A stretch of 5,578 nt of DNA, taken from Candidatus Omnitrophota bacterium. GTDB lineage: Bacteria; Omnitrophota; Gorgyraeia; Gygaellales; Profunditerraquicolaceae. The DNA is taken from NCBI GenBank assembly GCA_018814745.1, contig JAHIZC010000155.1, positions 1 through 5,578 on the forward strand, in the 5' to 3' direction. The position numbers and the translations under genes were made by a program. The notes beneath the pieces were generated by a model, which saw nothing but the letters and a program-made list of their open reading frames with translations, ran no database searches and was not told the origin of the DNA. This document shows positions 5,336 to 5,578 of this stretch, piece by piece. Within the stretch, counting starts at the first letter, position 1, and each line of letters opens with the position of its first letter.

Positions 5336-5364
5336 ATTATAAAGACCTCTTGAGTTCTAATGAA
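5336..5364 (-). promoter_or_regulatory. possible promoter of the YHS permease
   Basis: On the minus strand TATAAT (5341-5336) is perfect, but the -35 position at 17 bases spacing reads TTCATT (5364-5359), only 3 of 6 matches. A second overlapping TATAAT lies at 5336-5331. Transcription from the first would start near 5329, just ahead of the ribosome site. A/T richness makes chance TATAAT matches likely. Confidence 0.35.
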
Positions 5365-5378
5365 TATTTGCATATAAT
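5350..5378 (+). promoter_or_regulatory. promoter of the plus-strand PagL-like gene
   Basis: TTGAGT (5350-5355) is followed after an ideal 17-base spacer by a perfect TATAAT (5373-5378). The expected start point near 5385 is only about two bases before the chosen ATG, so the transcript would be leaderless or nearly so. The element overlaps the divergent permease promoter candidate. Confidence 0.6.
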
Positions 5379-5386
5379 ACAATGAA

Positions 5387-5578
5387 ATGAAAAGAGCTTT
5401 TTTATTATTAATGCTGTGTTTCTTGATTTTCTCAGGAGCTTTAGCAGAAGAAAGAGAAGAAAAAACCCTTGAGGCGATAGAATTCCTCTTTGGTTACAGC
5501 TGGGCGGATTTAAGAAGGAATGATGACTATATTGTTTATCCACTAATCGTTGATTTCGATTTGAATCTAAAGCCCCTA
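5387..5578 (+). CDS. secreted protein, probable lipid A deacylase-like (PagL/acyloxyacyl hydrolase) outer-membrane protein, 3' end outside the window
   Basis: Sixty-four codons are visible and the frame stays open to the edge. The first 20 residues are a classic signal peptide: MKR, a hydrophobic core of leucines and phenylalanines, then SGALA with cleavage expected before EEREEK. No lipobox is present. The mature start, EAIEFLFGYSWADLRRNDDYIVYPLIVDFDLNLKPL in two parts (29-46 and 47-64), with a GYSW turn followed by a short charged loop and an alternating hydrophobic strand, resembles the first beta-strands of PagL-type acyloxyacyl hydrolases. These are outer-membrane barrels that remove an acyl chain from lipid A. 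The catalytic His-Ser region would lie beyond the edge, so the call is tentative. ATG 5387 is chosen because it gives the complete signal peptide. No Shine-Dalgarno sequence precedes it, unlike every other gene here. A preceding ATG at 5382 meets a stop after two codons. Confidence 0.6.
   Translation, partial: MKRAFLLLMLCFLIFSGALAEEREEKTLEAIEFLFGYSWADLRRNDDYIVYPLIVDFDLNLKPL

Noticed and set aside
5337..5543. Minus-strand ORF of 68 codons opposite the PagL-like gene
   Set aside because: The plus strand here encodes a convincing signal peptide with a good promoter, and this ORF would run across the permease promoter region without a ribosome site.
1..5578. CRISPR arrays, tRNA or rRNA genes, insertion sequences, phage genes
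   Set aside because: No regularly spaced repeats, cloverleaf-forming segments, transposase motifs or terminal inverted repeats were seen; the window is densely coding.

Overview
The window looks like a piece of the genome of an anaerobic or microaerophilic Gram-negative bacterium. It encodes a one-iron superoxide reductase, a rubredoxin, an 8-iron-type ferredoxin protein and an Rrf2 regulator with three clustered cysteines, which is typical of strict anaerobes that detoxify superoxide without making oxygen. A signal-peptide protein resembling outer-membrane lipid A deacylases suggests an outer membrane. Base composition is moderately AT-rich (roughly 40% GC by eye). The combination recalls uncultured lineages such as Omnitrophota, but this is a low-confidence impression.

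Layout: almost everything is on the minus strand and reads from right to left. At the right edge, a partial plus-strand gene (5387-5578, PagL-like secreted protein) diverges from a minus-strand YHS-domain permease (4149-5312) across a 74-base gap with back-to-back promoter elements. After the permease comes a 210-base gap with a good sigma-70-type promoter (TTGACA, 16 bases, TATCAT). It drives a tightly packed operon: a 27-codon candidate leader ORF (3977-4060), the Rrf2 regulator (3540-3938), a dicluster ferredoxin protein (2694-3527), a 75-residue cysteine-rich protein (2470-2697), a ferritin-like/VIT1 fusion protein (1582-2451), superoxide reductase (1167-1562), rubredoxin (983-1141), pterin-4a-carbinolamine dehydratase (622-957) and an FAD/NAD(P) oxidoreductase running off the left edge (1-625). 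From the Rrf2 gene onward, genes are separated by 12 to 25 bases or overlap by 4 bases (two ATGA junctions), and most have clear Shine-Dalgarno sequences.

How the genes may work together (inference): the flavoprotein could pass electrons from NAD(P)H to rubredoxin, which reduces superoxide reductase. The ferritin-like/VIT1 protein would move iron across the membrane and so limit Fenton chemistry. The Rrf2 protein would sense oxygen, iron or nitric oxide through an Fe-S cluster and repress its own promoter. A 23-bp imperfect dyad (8 of 11 positions paired) covers the -10 box and the whole promoter spacer, where such a repressor would act. The roles of the dicluster ferredoxin, the cysteine-rich protein, the pterin dehydratase and the tiny leader ORF in this operon are unknown and are the most interesting open questions.
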